Assembly: GCF_000224145.3 (NCBI RefSeq)
Contig: NW_004190442.2
Coordinates: forward strand, 86,411 to 150,410
Direction of reading: 5' to 3'
DNA: 64,000 nucleotides
From: Ciona intestinalis
Lineage: Eukaryota; Chordata; Ascidiacea; Phlebobranchia; Cionidae
This document shows positions 42,501 through 57,500 of the stretch, in pieces. Below the pieces are notes generated by a model. That model saw only the letters and a program-made list of their open reading frames with translations, ran no database searches and was not told the DNA's origin. The position numbers were made by a program, and so were the translations under genes. The first letter of the stretch is position 1; each line of letters opens with the position of its first letter.

Positions 42501-45500
42501 TGTGTCAAATCATCACCTTGCTACAAACCAATGTTATTGGACACGTAAGTGCAGATTCTATTTGGCCACACACATGCATTGGCCTCATGTTTTTCACACG
42601 AATTTATTTTTTATATTTTCTACAAAAGTTTTTTTTTTACAATTTTTTTTTAAACAAAATCTGGGGTGACATTGATAAAATACAGTTAGACTCATAGTTG
42701 TTAAACATAGGGAACCTCATTGATTAATGTGGTGAATGCAATATACTTTGGCTCGGCTTGTTTGTATAGACACCTAACAGCAGGGCGAGTTTGTATAATA
42801 TATATTTTTACATATATTCTACAGATAAAGTTTTAATCTACGTGGCCATTCATTAAATCACCGCTCTCTTTTTATTAAGATTGACATCTTACGTCACATA
42901 AACCACTGGCGTCAAAACGTGTTGTGTAAATCGAATTGTTACGTCATAATGGCCGAACATGATCGAATAATTGGCACTGTGATGCAGTCATGTATAAAAG
43001 GTATAAATACCAACACAATATATTCAAAACCAATTACGGTTGTCACAAACCATAACGAGGACGTATTATTGCAACAAATAACATATAGTACTGTGGGGTA
43101 AGATGGTTATTGTTATTACATAACATCCCGTATTTCCCAACCGTGTTCAGCTAAGTGAACGCACATATTGCATTAAATAACATCGTGTATGAAATATTTA
43201 ATATAATATTTAATTTACAAAAGTAACAATGACTAAATTTTGTGCTTGTTTACTAGTGTAGTGGTAATGTGAATATTAAAATATTACGTTGATATTTTGT
43301 TTTAAAACAATACGTCGATTTGAAATGCCCCCCAGTATTATCATAACTTTTATCTGTCTCTTCGATTTCGGTTGCGAAAAAAAAGACGGGATATAAACGT
43401 CGTCTTAACACGTACTGTTACGTCACACAGAAGGCACAAGGTGCAAACTTAAGCGATAAATTAACAGCAAGCGATTTGGTAAAAGGTGTGACGTTGTTGA
43501 TACGATTGTCATTAATCGGTGTGTGACGTCATTTATAGCCCAAGATTACTTTTGGCGTGACTTAACTATGTAGCGATGCATTAAACGTGATGTCGTTTGC
43601 ACTCACGTTTTCAGGTGTAACGTTATTAGCAGGTTTAATTCACACGTACTGGCGACAGCGTGTGTTTAAGTTGCATCCAACCGTTGTGAAAATAGCAAAC
43701 AAGTATAAGAAATAGGTTTCCAGTTAAAACTGCATCGTGACGGTTAGGTTTTGTTATTCAAGTTCGTGTGTTGTGTTAATAAAAATAAACAATAATCTAA
43801 TAAATCATTAATATGGGCGTATGCGTGTTTGGGCAAAACACTTAACGACAATTTTTCCAACCCAGTGGTTACTAATTAAAAAATCCCCTAAAATTATCTC
43901 CCACAAAGTTACATACGTGGTAACTTGTAAGCGGGTACAAGGTGTATGAAACAGAACATAACGACTGTCGTTGCCCCGCTATGCGAGGATAAATTACTTA
44001 CACACGTGGTAACTTGTAAGCGGGCACGAGGTGAATGGAACAAAACAACCGTGTTATAACAACTGTCGTTGCCCCGCCATGCGAGGATAAATTACTTACA
44101 CACGTGGTAACTTGTAAGCGGGCACGAGGTGTATGGAACAAAACAACCGTGTTATAACAACTGTCGTTGCCCCGCCATGCGAGGATAAACTACTTACACA
44201 CGTGGTAACTTGTAAGCGGGCACGAGATGTATGGAACAGAACACCCGTGTTATAACAACTGCGTTGCCCCGCCATGCGAGGATAAATAAGCTCATCCATT
44301 TAACAAAGTTAATCTAGACCACACGTTAGTTCGACAGGCGCATAAGGTCCACATACGTCAATGCCCTTCGTAATCATGCCAATCAGACAAGTAGTAATTA
44401 TCTAAAGGTCAAATTACAACAGAAAGCATATACAACATGTGTTTCGAAAATATAGAAAACATCAGTGATCTAACCACTTCAATGCATATGTGAAATTACT
44501 CTAAAGTAAACAAACACCAACTTATATTCCAATAACAGCAGAAAAACTCAACCCCCTAACCACTATGGTAATTCCTTATTAAATTAACGTTATGTCTTTT
44601 GTTTGGTAAACCAGTTGCGTAAATGAATAAATTATGATTGATCAGAAGACAATTATTTAACCATTATTTTCATTACTATGTTTGTATTCAAAACACCACC
44701 AGTGTAATAAGATACCGATAAACAATGCACTTCATGATCATACTACGTCATAATGCATACAACACATAATATTGTGGGGCAAGATGGGATACTGTTACCA
44801 CATAATATCCCATATTTCCACATCGTGTTTTAACAACATTCTTTTAGAGTCGTGAAAATACGGTTTTATATTTTTGTAAATTTTCTTTGTTTACGGAAAA
44901 AAACAATGAAAACCATCCCATCATACCCCACCCTACTATATATGATAACACGTCCCGCCTTTTCCCCTTTATAAATCAACTTACATTTGAACATAGCTTT
45001 GTTGGGCTTTCCTTCTACGGTATCTCATTCCCTCGTCAGCGATTTCGTTCGTTGGAAGAATTCCTTTTATGAAGGATTTTGTGTTGCTTGCTGTTAGGAA
45101 CTGGATAAAATATAGGGGTTAGTCAAACGTCAAACGTAATGAATGAATGTAACTTATTTATCCTCGCATGGCGGGGCAACGACAGCCGTTATAACACGGG
45201 TGTTCTGTTTCATACACCTCGTGTCCGCTTACTAGTTACCATGTATGTTTATTTTTCAGCATAGCCGAAAATTTAGACAACCCGTTAGTGACCACTGGGT
45301 TGGAGCAATTACCGTTAAGTGTCTTGCCCAAAGGCACATACGCTCGCAATGGTAGCAGCATCAAGCCTCGAACCCATAACTTCTAGACTAGAAACATTCA
45401 TGCTAACCCACTGTTCCACCGCACCAGATGAACAACGCGTACCTGTGCAAGCTTCTTATCACCATTCATTATCTTCGTTGTTAAATAGGAATGTTGGTCA

Positions 45501-48500
45501 TTAATAGCAGGGGGGGCTTCGGGTAATAATGTTACATCGGGTAACAAGGGTTCTTGGGAGACTTCGGGGGTTACCTGGGGTAAAATATTATAAGAAATAT
45601 ATCGGAGAAAATAATTACTCACAAAGTTACATACATGGTAACTCGTAATCGGACACGAGGTGTATGAAACAGAACACCCGTGTTATAACGACTGTCGTTG
45701 CCCAGTCATGCGAGGATAAATAAGTTACGTTTATAAACTCGTACCTTAACCGGAGACTTCTCAGCCTGCTCTTTACCGCCATCTTCCGGTGGAGCTTCGA
45801 TTGTAAATACATTCTCATAATCCTTGCGTTCCCCGACGGCGTGAACGTTTTCATATCCGTCGGTTTTCCTATCGCTAGGTGTCGCACTGGAGTCGGAATC
45901 AGTGTCTAACAAGTATGTAACTTCATTGTAGGTGTCTATGGTTGGTGGGGTAGAAATACCGTTGCTATGGGCAACAGGTAGCGTTTGTGACGTCACTGTT
46001 GCATCTGTTGTTGCGGTTTCTTTCAATTCTTCATCCAATAATTCTCTAAAAAAGAGAAACTTTTGCGTGAATGAAAAGTTAACATTAAAATAAGGTAAAA
46101 AAAATGGTTGCGTCAAACCTTGAAGTATACGAATGACAGTAAAAAACGTTGGAAAATTTTAACGTTTTTATACCCAATGAGCTGAAAAAACATTACTGGT
46201 AGCATAGGTAACAGAATGAATAAAATTTAATATAATTTGTTAAATTTTAACTTACATGACATTTGTTGGAGGTTTGCCGGGTAAATGAGGGGGAGGGGGA
46301 AAGTGCTGGGATCTCCTGCGCTCGGAAAATCTTCGAATAAGTTTTTCAGTTTTTTCATCCACTTGTTTAGGAGGTGGGGGTGGGGGTGGGGGGAGCTTGT
46401 GGCTTGGGGTGATGATACGATTAGATGAAGAAGACCGGACTTTTGTGACTACTTTCTCATCATCTTCGGGGGACTTTACGGGAGAATTAATTTGCAGTTC
46501 GAGAGAAGAGCGAATCTTTTTCTCATCTTTTGTTTTCTTTTTTCCTCGTACGACTCTATAAGTGCCGGTGTCAATTGCCAGGGAAGATTTTTTTGAGCTT
46601 TTTTGTACGGGAACAGTTTTTGAATCGTCCTTTAAAAGTTCAGTTTCGGTTTTTGGAAGCTTTGGGATTGTTTCCAAAACTATTACTTCGTTTTCCGACT
46701 CCTTGGGTTCAACCTTGGGTTCATTATCTGGAACTTTTGGCTCATTTTCTGCGACTGTTGGTTCAGTATTTAGTACTTTTGTGTCGATCACGGTAACTTT
46801 TACATCGGGCTGCTTGGAAGTAATTATTGGATCTGATGATTTGTTGCAAACATCGGAGGAAAGTACAGAAGCAGCGGTTCTATAAATAAATATAATCCTA
46901 TGAAAAATAATGAAAATTATGACGATAAATAGGAATTCGAAAAAAACAGTCACCCACAAATTTACATGTGTGGCAACTTGTAAGCTAGCACGAAGTGTAG
47001 AAAACACAACACCCGACTGTCATTGCTGGATAAACAAGTTACACACAACACTCACCCCGTTGCTTCATGTGGTGGTGGGAAATGTTCTTCCCCCAACGCA
47101 GCCATCTTCCCGATAGAAGTTGACGATGTTGAAGAGAAAGATGATAAAGTGCTGATGGTGGTGGCCGATGATGCACTGCTGCTGTGGGTGGATGGAACTT
47201 GGTAATATGGGCAATATATAAGTGATTGTAATTTATTAATCCTGGTATGGGGGGCAATGCCAACGCTATGCGAGGATAAACAAGTTACGTTGTTTCATTT
47301 TTCAGGGACTTTTGGGTGTTGGGGTAATGGCCAAATTTGGTCTAAATCCCATGTCCTCAACAAGGACCTCACCCATATATAATAGAATGTGCATATACAA
47401 TGTTGGGGTAATGAACCAACTCTGGTTTAAACCCCAGGTACACAACAAGGACCTCACCCACATAGAATAAACAAATATAAAAAATACATTTATTCATTCA
47501 TCCATACATAGTGTTTAAGCAACATTAAATACCTGTTAGAATATCTATGTCTTGGATGTCTTCGAGGAGGAGCTTTGATCTTTTCCATCAGAGGTAGACG
47601 CTGTGGTGGAAATATATGTTTAATTTGTGTAATAGACGAAAGATTAATTCAAGTTTAAGCAGAAGAATTAAACACAACAAGGTTTTCGTTTTTTACCGAC
47701 TGTCACATATTGCTCTCTAGCGCCACAGGTGTTTGTGGTAGCGAAAACAATCAACTAGGCATTTTGTTTTTTGGATAATTTTCTACAAGATTATATTTTG
47801 ATCCGAAACCTAAATAATGTTACCTCATCCTCAGGGGTTGGTTTGTGAAGCTCCTCACTATTGCTGTGTTCGCTTGTTATAACTGGGGCTGTGGAAATAA
47901 AGGAATTTAAATTTAAATTTAATATTTTTAAACTCCCCGTGAAAGGGAAATGACGGTCATTGTAACTTGTATGTTCTGTTACATACACCTCATGTCAGCT
48001 TACGAAATGAACCAACAGAATACAAACTGTTACATACGTGGTAACTTGTAAGCTGGCATGATGTGTATGAAACAGAACACCTGTGTTATAACGACTGTTG
48101 TTGCCCCACCATGCGAGGATAAACAAGTTACATACGTGGTAACTTGTAAGCAGGCATGATGTGTATGAAACAGAACACCTGTGTTATAACGACTGTCGTT
48201 GCCCCGCCATGCGAGGATAAACAAGTTACATACGTGGTAACTTATAAGCAAGCACGAGGTGTATGAAACAGAACACCTGTGTTATAACGACTGTTGTTGC
48301 CCCACCATGCGAGGATAAACAAGTTACATACGTGGTAACTTGTAAGCAGGCACGAGGTGTATGAAACAGAACACCTGTGTTATAACGACTGTCGTTGCCC
48401 GCCATGCGAGGATAAATAAGTTCATTCACATCCAAGAACCAAACAGCCCACCACCTGTCGCGTTCAACGCATCATCTGTGTCATGGATGTTGGCGTGTTG

Positions 48501-51500
48501 TTCATGGATGTTCACGGAGGATCGGCTCCTCTTACGAGGTTCATCAATCTCCTCCAATAAAGATGAAGTCGATTTTGTTCTCGGGATTCTGGAGGAAACG
48601 AACTCAGTCATCAGTCATTAAGGATTAGTCATTTATATAAAACATCGCGTTTTTAACAGGAACTTAGAATGGAAGTTCCTGAGCTACTTAAAGATAAAAT
48701 AGAATTGCTTTTTTATGACAGAATAAAGTTAAAACCTTGAAAAACCACATTACCAATTACCATGTTACTATATGTACTTGTGGATTATTATTTATATAAA
48801 GTATCATAATTGATTCTGGGGCATGCATGCATACCCTGCATACCCATGTTAGGCGCCTATGATATGATGTCTATATTATGTTTATTATAAAACTTGCCTG
48901 TCAAACTTTGCGCGTGTTTCCTTGAAGTTACTTTTCTTCCTCACGCTACCAATGTGTTCCATATATGGCTGGGGGGTGGAACGGTGGCTGCTACTACAGG
49001 GGATGAAAGGGCGTATGTAAATTGTATATCCTGGTATGGCGGGGCAATGACAGTCGTTATAACACGGGTGTTCTATTTTATACACCTTGTGCCCGCTTAC
49101 AAGTTACCACGTATGTAACATTATTTATCCTCGCATGGCGGGGCAATATTCAAGAGTTTTTTATGAAAACCATTTTTTATTAAAAATACCTCGGTTTTCT
49201 ATTCTCACTCATATCCACGCTGTCCCTGGTCCGATGTTTATCTGTTTCATCGCTATGTGATGTGAAAAGACTCGTTGAGGAAACGTAAGATGCTCCAAGC
49301 TGGTTGCTGTCAAGTACAAACAAACATTGTATTTCTTATTTTATTTTAAAAAGAAAACTGAATTTGGTGGCAAGTCAGTAAAAATTGCCAGGTTCGAACA
49401 AGAACTAACTGTAGCTTTGCAGGTAATCCCCTTCTCTTGCTTGTTTTATTTGATTTAATCTACGCTATCTTATTGAAACAACTAAATCAATTGATGTTAT
49501 GTTTTGGTATGGTAGGGTGGGGGAAGATGGGACACCTGATCATTCTATTTTCTCTTCCAATTTGGTAGTAAGCAAAAAACATTCAAAGAATTATAAAACT
49601 GTATGTTCACAACTCCCATGCACCGTTGTTAATTGTTTAAAACACGATAAGGATATTTGGATATTATGTGCTAAAGGGTATCTTCCCCCACCCCACTATA
49701 TATCAACTTTAATAAAAAAACCAGGCGCTCACTGTAAAACAGAAAACATGCTTACCTTTCGCCCCCACGTTTAGCTTTGGAAATATATTCAAAAACTGCT
49801 TTCCGCTTTTCAATGTCTTTCCCTGCATTTATCGGTGTCAACTCAGGTTTAACGTCGATCGAAATTCTCCGATTTTGTGGCGAAAGCACCATATTTGGTG
49901 AACTTGATTCATCGGATGTGTAACTGAGTAATATTGTTATTAATATTATGTTTGAACGCAACGTGTGTTGGTAGAATATTATGCAATGTAGAATTAAGTT
50001 CATAAACAAGGATATTCATGTCACTCATGGAAATTGCACACAGAATAATATGAAATAGAGTTTAAACATTTTCATGCCTAATGCAATGGTTTGTATATAG
50101 ATAGCCAAGTGGTGAAGAAAGAAAATTAACCTTTTATATAGAGGGCTATACTAGATTTAACTGCGTTCTTGTTGAACCAAATGTCGGGATAAAATAAATG
50201 TTTTTAAATACAGCCAAAAATATTATTTTCCATTGTGCGTGACAGAAGTAACATAGCGTTATGGGTTATTAATTGAAGTCTAAAAGAAGTAGTGTAATAG
50301 AAGTAACAAACAAATAAATAATTAACAAGAACTACCTTGGCAACAAATTACGTGGCAAAGATTCGGACTTCCTACTGTAATAAGTAGGACAGGGTGGAGT
50401 GGTGCGGTGTGCGGGGGCATGCCTGATGAAACATGCAGGAATTAAGGATCATGCAACTCAAGAAAAGAAAATCATGCGTTTCAACCAATGTTGGCGTTTG
50501 GCGTATGTAAAGACACTTAACGGAAATTGCTCCAACCCAGTTGTCACTAATGGGTTGTTTGTATTGTCCGTTATATATTGTCATAAAAATACCCAGAAAA
50601 TAATTACAAACATGAGGTGTATAAAACAAAACACCTGTGTTATAAGGAACGCCGATACTTCGCCATGTGAGGGTAAATAAATTACATCCATTCATATACT
50701 TCATGCTGGGTGACTTACTTAGCACGAACGCCCGCAGATTTTGGACGAGGCCTCGTTTCATTCGGCGTTTTATTGTCGGCACATCTGCTTGTGATCTGCG
50801 GACTGGTTTCATCAATCTCGTTGCCATGGGAACGGGATCTGAATTGGAAATAAGAGTTTGGAACATAGAATGCCTATCAGATTTTTAGGCCATATGCTGA
50901 AGGTGTTACCTGTTAAATTGGTGCTTTGTTGCCAATTAACCCATTACTAAGTCTAAATGTATCCAGATTATAGACAAGGGTATCCTACAGAATTTACTCT
51001 GCTGTTATGTGTCTATACAAATAGGCAGGGTGAAATTACACCGTATTCACCACATTAATCAATGAAGTTAGTTACCTATGTTTCATGCTATAAATTAAAC
51101 TACATTACAGCAATGATCTGATGCTAAGAAAAATTAACCAACAAAAATCAAGTCCAACCAATTGTTATTAATAGAGAAATATATTTCGCCCAAATGGCAT
51201 TGTCAGTATCTTATTTAAATACAAGCAATGTTACCCTAGGGCCTGGATGGTCCGTAATTAAAATTATGACACCTATAGTTATAGCTTAAATAAAACATTA
51301 ACATAATTTGGAAGAAATTCTCTGAACCTGGAATGTATTACAGCTGGGTGAGATTGTTTTTGTGTCGGGAACAGAAAGTGCTTTCGTTTATCTTCAAATG
51401 ACTGGTAAGATGGGGAAGCTGTCAAGTCTTTCCGTGTGAATGAAGTCACTCGTAGCACCTGGGATAAAATTATCAATCTATAAATAGTCTTCTGGGGGCA

Positions 51501-54500
51501 TAGGCGCCAAACCTGGGGTGGCAGGGTAGGCAGAACAACCGTGGAATTTTCTCACTGTATCAATACATAAACCTGACAAGCAATACTTTAACTTATAAGA
51601 TACATAATTAATGCAGTTTAGGAATTCCAGGGTTGGCTGTCTATATTGACACACTGCGTTTCGTTTGCAAAACCTGTCCATATCCTTAAGTTATTACCTT
51701 TGATTGGTTCTTTATTACTAATTAACCTTGTTACTATGTAATTGTGTACGATGTACCCAGATTATTTATTCACGTAGAGTATTATAACAGATTCCATGCA
51801 TGCATTTTTATGTTAGGAGCCTGCGACCATAAAATTACCATTTAAGGTCCTGCAGCAAGTCACGTAATAGGACCTTGGATTACGCTAAAGTTGTCTCGAA
51901 AATATTCGTCTTACCTTGCGCGACATGTCTTTAATATTATTACAATACGTTTCATCTGGGGCTCCAAACGCGTCGTCTTGATTATCAAGATCAACCTCCT
52001 TGTAACCAGTGGGCCAGTTCCTGTGAATTAATGAATGAATGTAACTTAATTATCCTTGTATGGCGGGAAAACAACAGTTGTTAAATCATTATATGTTCTG
52101 TTACACACATGGTAACTCAAATGTAGCACAAAGTGTATGAAACAGAACACCAGTGTTATAACGACAAATAAATTATAAAGTTAAAAATATAAAAAATAAG
52201 TGTTTCCGTGTAAGAAAACATATATATATATATATATAACATGAATTAAAATATTTACCTATTGAAATTAAATTTTTATTTTGAAATTAATAATAAAAAC
52301 ATCACCTGCTGTCCCTCTTTCCAGATTCCACTTTATTTTGGACAGCTGGTTCAACAGAAGGCCTCGGACTTTCAGAAAACCATAGTAGTTCATAATTCTC
52401 GCTCGTTTTCGGTTCAAGTTCTTTATATTGTCGCTGGCCAACACTGGAATGTTGTAAGGAACGTAGAATAGAAGGGAGATTGTCGTTTGTTGCAACATTA
52501 GGTTCTTTGTGGACGTTCTTATTCCAGTCTTCAGCTTGGTCAACATTTACAATGTCGTCCTTAGATTTGCTAACTGATAACTTCGGCTGCTGGTTTTGCG
52601 ATGACCAGTTTTGTAAAACACTGCTAAAATCGGAAGATTTAGTTCGACGATGCGTTTGGGGTGTCTTCCAAATCACCCCATATTTGTGCTTTCCCTTGAA
52701 AGGGTCAGACTGGTCAGATAGTTCGTTTGAACCACTACGAGCGTGTTCTGGGGACCTGTCATACTCCCCTGTTGTTTGAACTTTTTGATCCGGTGTCGCA
52801 ATTTCCGAATAACTTGTCGCGTCTCTTAAATGTTGATACGTTGGCGATCGTTCTATGTCGTGTTTTTCACTGTTAGGCGACACGGTAACGCTTGTGGTCA
52901 CCACGTTACGTGAATTACCAACGGACATAACACCAAACACTCGCTCTTGTCTCGTTTTTTCACTTGATGGTAAATTGTGGGTGGAAGTGTGTTGGTCGTC
53001 CTATGAAACAAACATCACTGAGAGAATGAATGTGGATTGTTTATTTTTGAGTGGGCGGGGCAACGACAGTTGTTATAACACAGGTGTTCTGTTTCATACA
53101 CCTCGTGCCCGCTTACAAGTTACCACATATGTAACTTTGTGGATGATTTTGGACAACCCATTAATGACCACTAGGCACACCCACACAATAGTAGCAGTCC
53201 AAGTAACTTTGTAGTTGAACACTCACCTGCATCACATGACTTCTCGCATGATAATTCTTCATGGCTTGCACGCTTGATATATCACGGGCAGGAGGGTCAG
53301 GTACATCACGAGTATGATTGGTTTTCACGATTTTCGCATCACAATATTTAAACTCCGGTAAATTCTCCATTTCCAACCCTTCACCCCCGCTACGAGCATG
53401 AGGGGGCGATGTTAAAGTTTCGTCACCTTTTTCACCCCTGCTATAACGAGGCTCATTATCGTGGAACGGTGACTTCCTTGCGAGACTACTTCTTCCCGCA
53501 TCCGGAACTCGACCGCCTTCTTCATACGGAGGATGATGCGAAAGTTTCTCGAAAACGTTTTTCTGCTGTGTCACAATACCAGCGACGGGTTTTGACGGAG
53601 ATTTTCGCTTACTCGTTGCTCGGTTGGAGCCGATATCCGCTCGATGCGGTTTATCCAAGTTATCTAAGCTTCCACGCGAGCTAGACATTGTGCCGGAACT
53701 TCTGGAGCTTGAGACGCTCAACCGACCGCTGCGATAAGAATGTTGCGAGTGTTCTGATATGAGAGAATCTTTTGACCCGTTCACATCGCCCCGAATCGCT
53801 GATTTCAAATCTCCTGACTCGTACCAGCCCTTAGACCTCCGTTGTGGTTGAGATAGAAGGTGGAATCTTGGTTGTGATGCGGGACTACCAGGGTAGCCGG
53901 GTGATCTCATGTTCTTACGATCGTCATGCATATATGTTGTATCATCGGGATGTTTTGATGCATGCCACGATCTCGGTCGTTCAGTGGGAACCCCTCTGTC
54001 CCTAGCCCTGTATAATGGATGTGGATGCGACATTAAAAAGCTAGTATTGGAATATGAATATGTGGTTTTTCAAACAGTTCTATAGTAGGGTGGGGTAAGA
54101 TGGGATACCAATAGCATCTACATCTCATGTCCTTATTATGTTTTACGGGGCTCTTTTAAAATCTTATGAAAAGAGAATGAGAGATGCCCCATTTTACCCC
54201 ACCTTGCTACATATATATTCCCAAACAGTTGTAGTATTATGTCAGATATATTCTACAGGTTTACAGAATTGAACTTTAATAAATGCAAAGACAAACATAC
54301 AACATCATAATAAAAGTTATGTAAAATAATTTTCAAATAGAAAAAAAAGTTCAAAAATATTTTTTTAATAGTAAAAAAAGACAAAAAGTTAAAACGAGAC
54401 AAAATTAGTTAGTTTTAGAAAAGCATGCGTAACTAGATTCAGTTTAAACATAGTTTGACAATGATGTAGTGAACCACTGGATTCTACGGTTTCCTATGAC

Positions 54501-57500
54501 GCGAATATACGTCACACATAAGCACATGCGTTGTACTCAAACCAAAAACCTTCACCACATGTATTACCACATATACGCCCATATACGCGATATAATACTA
54601 AGTGATAATCGGCTTATGAGCAACTAAAGCATTCTTGGTGAGTTAGTTAATATGTATACGCGCATTTAATATACGTCTACTGCTATTTACTAAACGCTTG
54701 CAGCGACCATTAACGTCATAAATCTAGGTTTTGAAACTAATTTACATGGAAAGTCAAATATACAATTATCGTTACGGCAGATGAAAAGAAATGGATTTAC
54801 AAAACACTAGCTGTAAATACAGCAACAAAACAATCGACTAGCGCTAAACGAAATCGTAGATGTTCGCTTATTGTTTACTTTATAAATATATTAACTATGT
54901 AGGAACAACTATATAGCTATTATAACTGTAGAGACAAATACATATGGTTTACAATACATACTGATATACAGTTACAAAACATTCGGCTGACGCTAACCAA
55001 GCAGAACGCTCGTCTACTTCACCCTACAATCCATATTTTCCAACTAAACATATTTGAACGTTCCCCAAACAAGTAAAACATGAACGCAGACGTTTCTAAC
55101 CAGACACCGACGTTCGTCTCACTTGTGTTTTTCTAAGCGTTTATTCAACAATTCTGACTCATGGGGCAAATCACATAAAATCGTCTCTTCTCCTGCGGTC
55201 ACACTTCTACTTCTCCTTTGCCCCCCTACCATTAACAAGCTATATAATACAGGATAGAGCATTGCGGGTTCCTCAGGAGCTCCTAATACAAATCCAAACG
55301 CAATTAAAGCTCTAATTCCCGCCCAACAGTCTGGACTAAGGTCATTACTTTGCATTTGCCGTGGGCAATACAACTAAGTAATATGTCTGTCGGTCTGTGA
55401 GACGACTAAGCTACGATTGTTTGCCTTAACACGCCTCAATGCCCAGCCAGTATCTCACTTTTTCGAATCGAAATGATGTATATAGTACTGTGGGGTAAGA
55501 TGGATAACGATAGCACATAATATCCCATATTTCCTAGCCTCGTTTTTAACAACTAATAACGCCTTTTACACGTAAGGAAACGGTTAAATAATTCTGTAAA
55601 TATTACCAGTTTACCGCTAAGTTGGACGGAAAATAATGAAAACATTGACGATCGACCATCTTACCCTATCCTAATATATCTTCTAACTTCACTATTGCTT
55701 TCCTCATATCAACTGAAACTGACTGAACTAAAGCTGACAAATATGTGGCCACACTCATACAGATACACGCAACACATACTGTGCAGATGTTATACGATCA
55801 TTCCGTCAATATGTTGTACAAATATAAACCAATGTTTCAGCAATATGACACCCCTATGTTTTGTTCCAGTGCGAAACTGAACCCGAGCGCAAAATAATTT
55901 CAAGATGAATCATAAACAAGGAACTACAGTGCGAATTGGGATTTACAGAACGTATAGTAGGGTGGGGAAAGATGGGACACCTTTTGATTCTCCTTTCCCA
56001 TCTCATTTGTAAGTAAACAGAAAATATTTACAGAGTTATAAAAACCGTCTTATCGCGACTTTAAAAAGCGTTGATAATTTGATTGGGAAATATGGGATAT
56101 TATGTGCTAGCAATATCCCATCTTACCCCACAGTACCATACAGCTTAACAGGCAATGACTTTCATCATTGGCGGCGACACGCTGTATTTGTTAAAGAAAA
56201 CAACATCAAAGGCCTTTCAATGTTGATTACAACACAACACATACGTGTCAATTTTATGCCGACAGTTTATTTATCCGACGTAGTACGGTGTAAATTATCG
56301 ATGTTACGGTATTATAACAACTAATGTAATATGTGGTATTTCAGGTTCCATAGTTGAATGATACATCTCGTAGCTAGGTGGTATACATATATATTTGCGA
56401 CATCATTTATATATATATTTGATATACACCATAGTACTGTAGGGTAAGATGGGACACCGTTAGCCCATAGTATCCCATATTCCCCAACGGGTTTTCAACA
56501 ATTAACAACTCTCATTTAGAGTCGCAGACTCGCGAGAAATCGGATATATATTTCTGTAACTATTTTTATTTATAAAAAAAATCCCATCTTACCCCACCCT
56601 ACTATATAAAACCAGTTTTTAGGTATGAGATGAAAACCGTCTGTTGTTTTTTTTTCAAGTGGTTTCCCGCTGTTTCACACAATACTATTACGTCATAATC
56701 GTTAGAAATAAAAGAATTTTGGATTTTTTTAAGCTTTTTTTATCATTTGTATTTCGTTTTGTATCAGCTTTTGATAATTATTTTATTTTTTTCATTTTTT
56801 TATCAACATATTTATCAGTTTTCTATCAGCAGTCGCCGCGACGCCATGTGTGTTCTGCAAGGTAAACACGATCGGAATCCACAGAGGTTCAAAATATCGA
56901 TCGTCACATTCCATACATGGGTTATAACGTGTGGTTTCGCTACCCATCAAGTGTTGAAAATATAAGTGGTATAGAATTATTCTAAAATAGAAAGAAAACC
57001 TTTTTGTTGTAAAATTTTTGTTTTTGATTTTATTCAAGAATTATTCTTTTAATTTCTTTATTCAAAACAATTTTTTAACAGATTATTAAAAAAAAAATAG
57101 TTTTGGTTGATTTTTTGCAAAACTTCGCAAGTAGGGATGGTTTAACTTGAATTTTCAACAAAAATCAAAGTTTTGGTCTGGATACTTTTAGTAACAGAGT
57201 TGGGTACCAATTTCCAGCAATCTAACAGAGTGACGACCACAAGAATAGATGTCTTAACAGTAACAAGATCTTGAATTTATTGAAAACCACCAAAACGTAA
57301 CATTCCAAGTCTTGTTATTCAGCAGCAGACAAAAGATTGGGCAGAATTTGCTTTATAATTGCGAACATAAGACACCAACAGTTTACGGTGAATTACACGT
57401 AATGACAATCGTGCGCGGAATCTTTTAAGCGGGGATAAAATAACTTTGATTTGAGTTTAAAGCAGGTCGAATTAAAACGGGTGAAATTATGTTGTAATGT

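Larger units (their letters stand above)
41307..44984. other. Shroom intron 20 (3.7 kb)
   Basis: No exon found. Contains a reverse SINE (41365-41635), a TGAA tetranucleotide run (42228-42268) joined to a reverse 98-bp unit, repeat family F at 42712-42795, a MITE 5' end at 43082-43150, a SINE end with four 98-bp units (43810-44295) and a MITE at 44768-44943. The stretch 43300-43800 is less repetitive and has several CpG and ACGT motifs. Confidence 0.5.
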
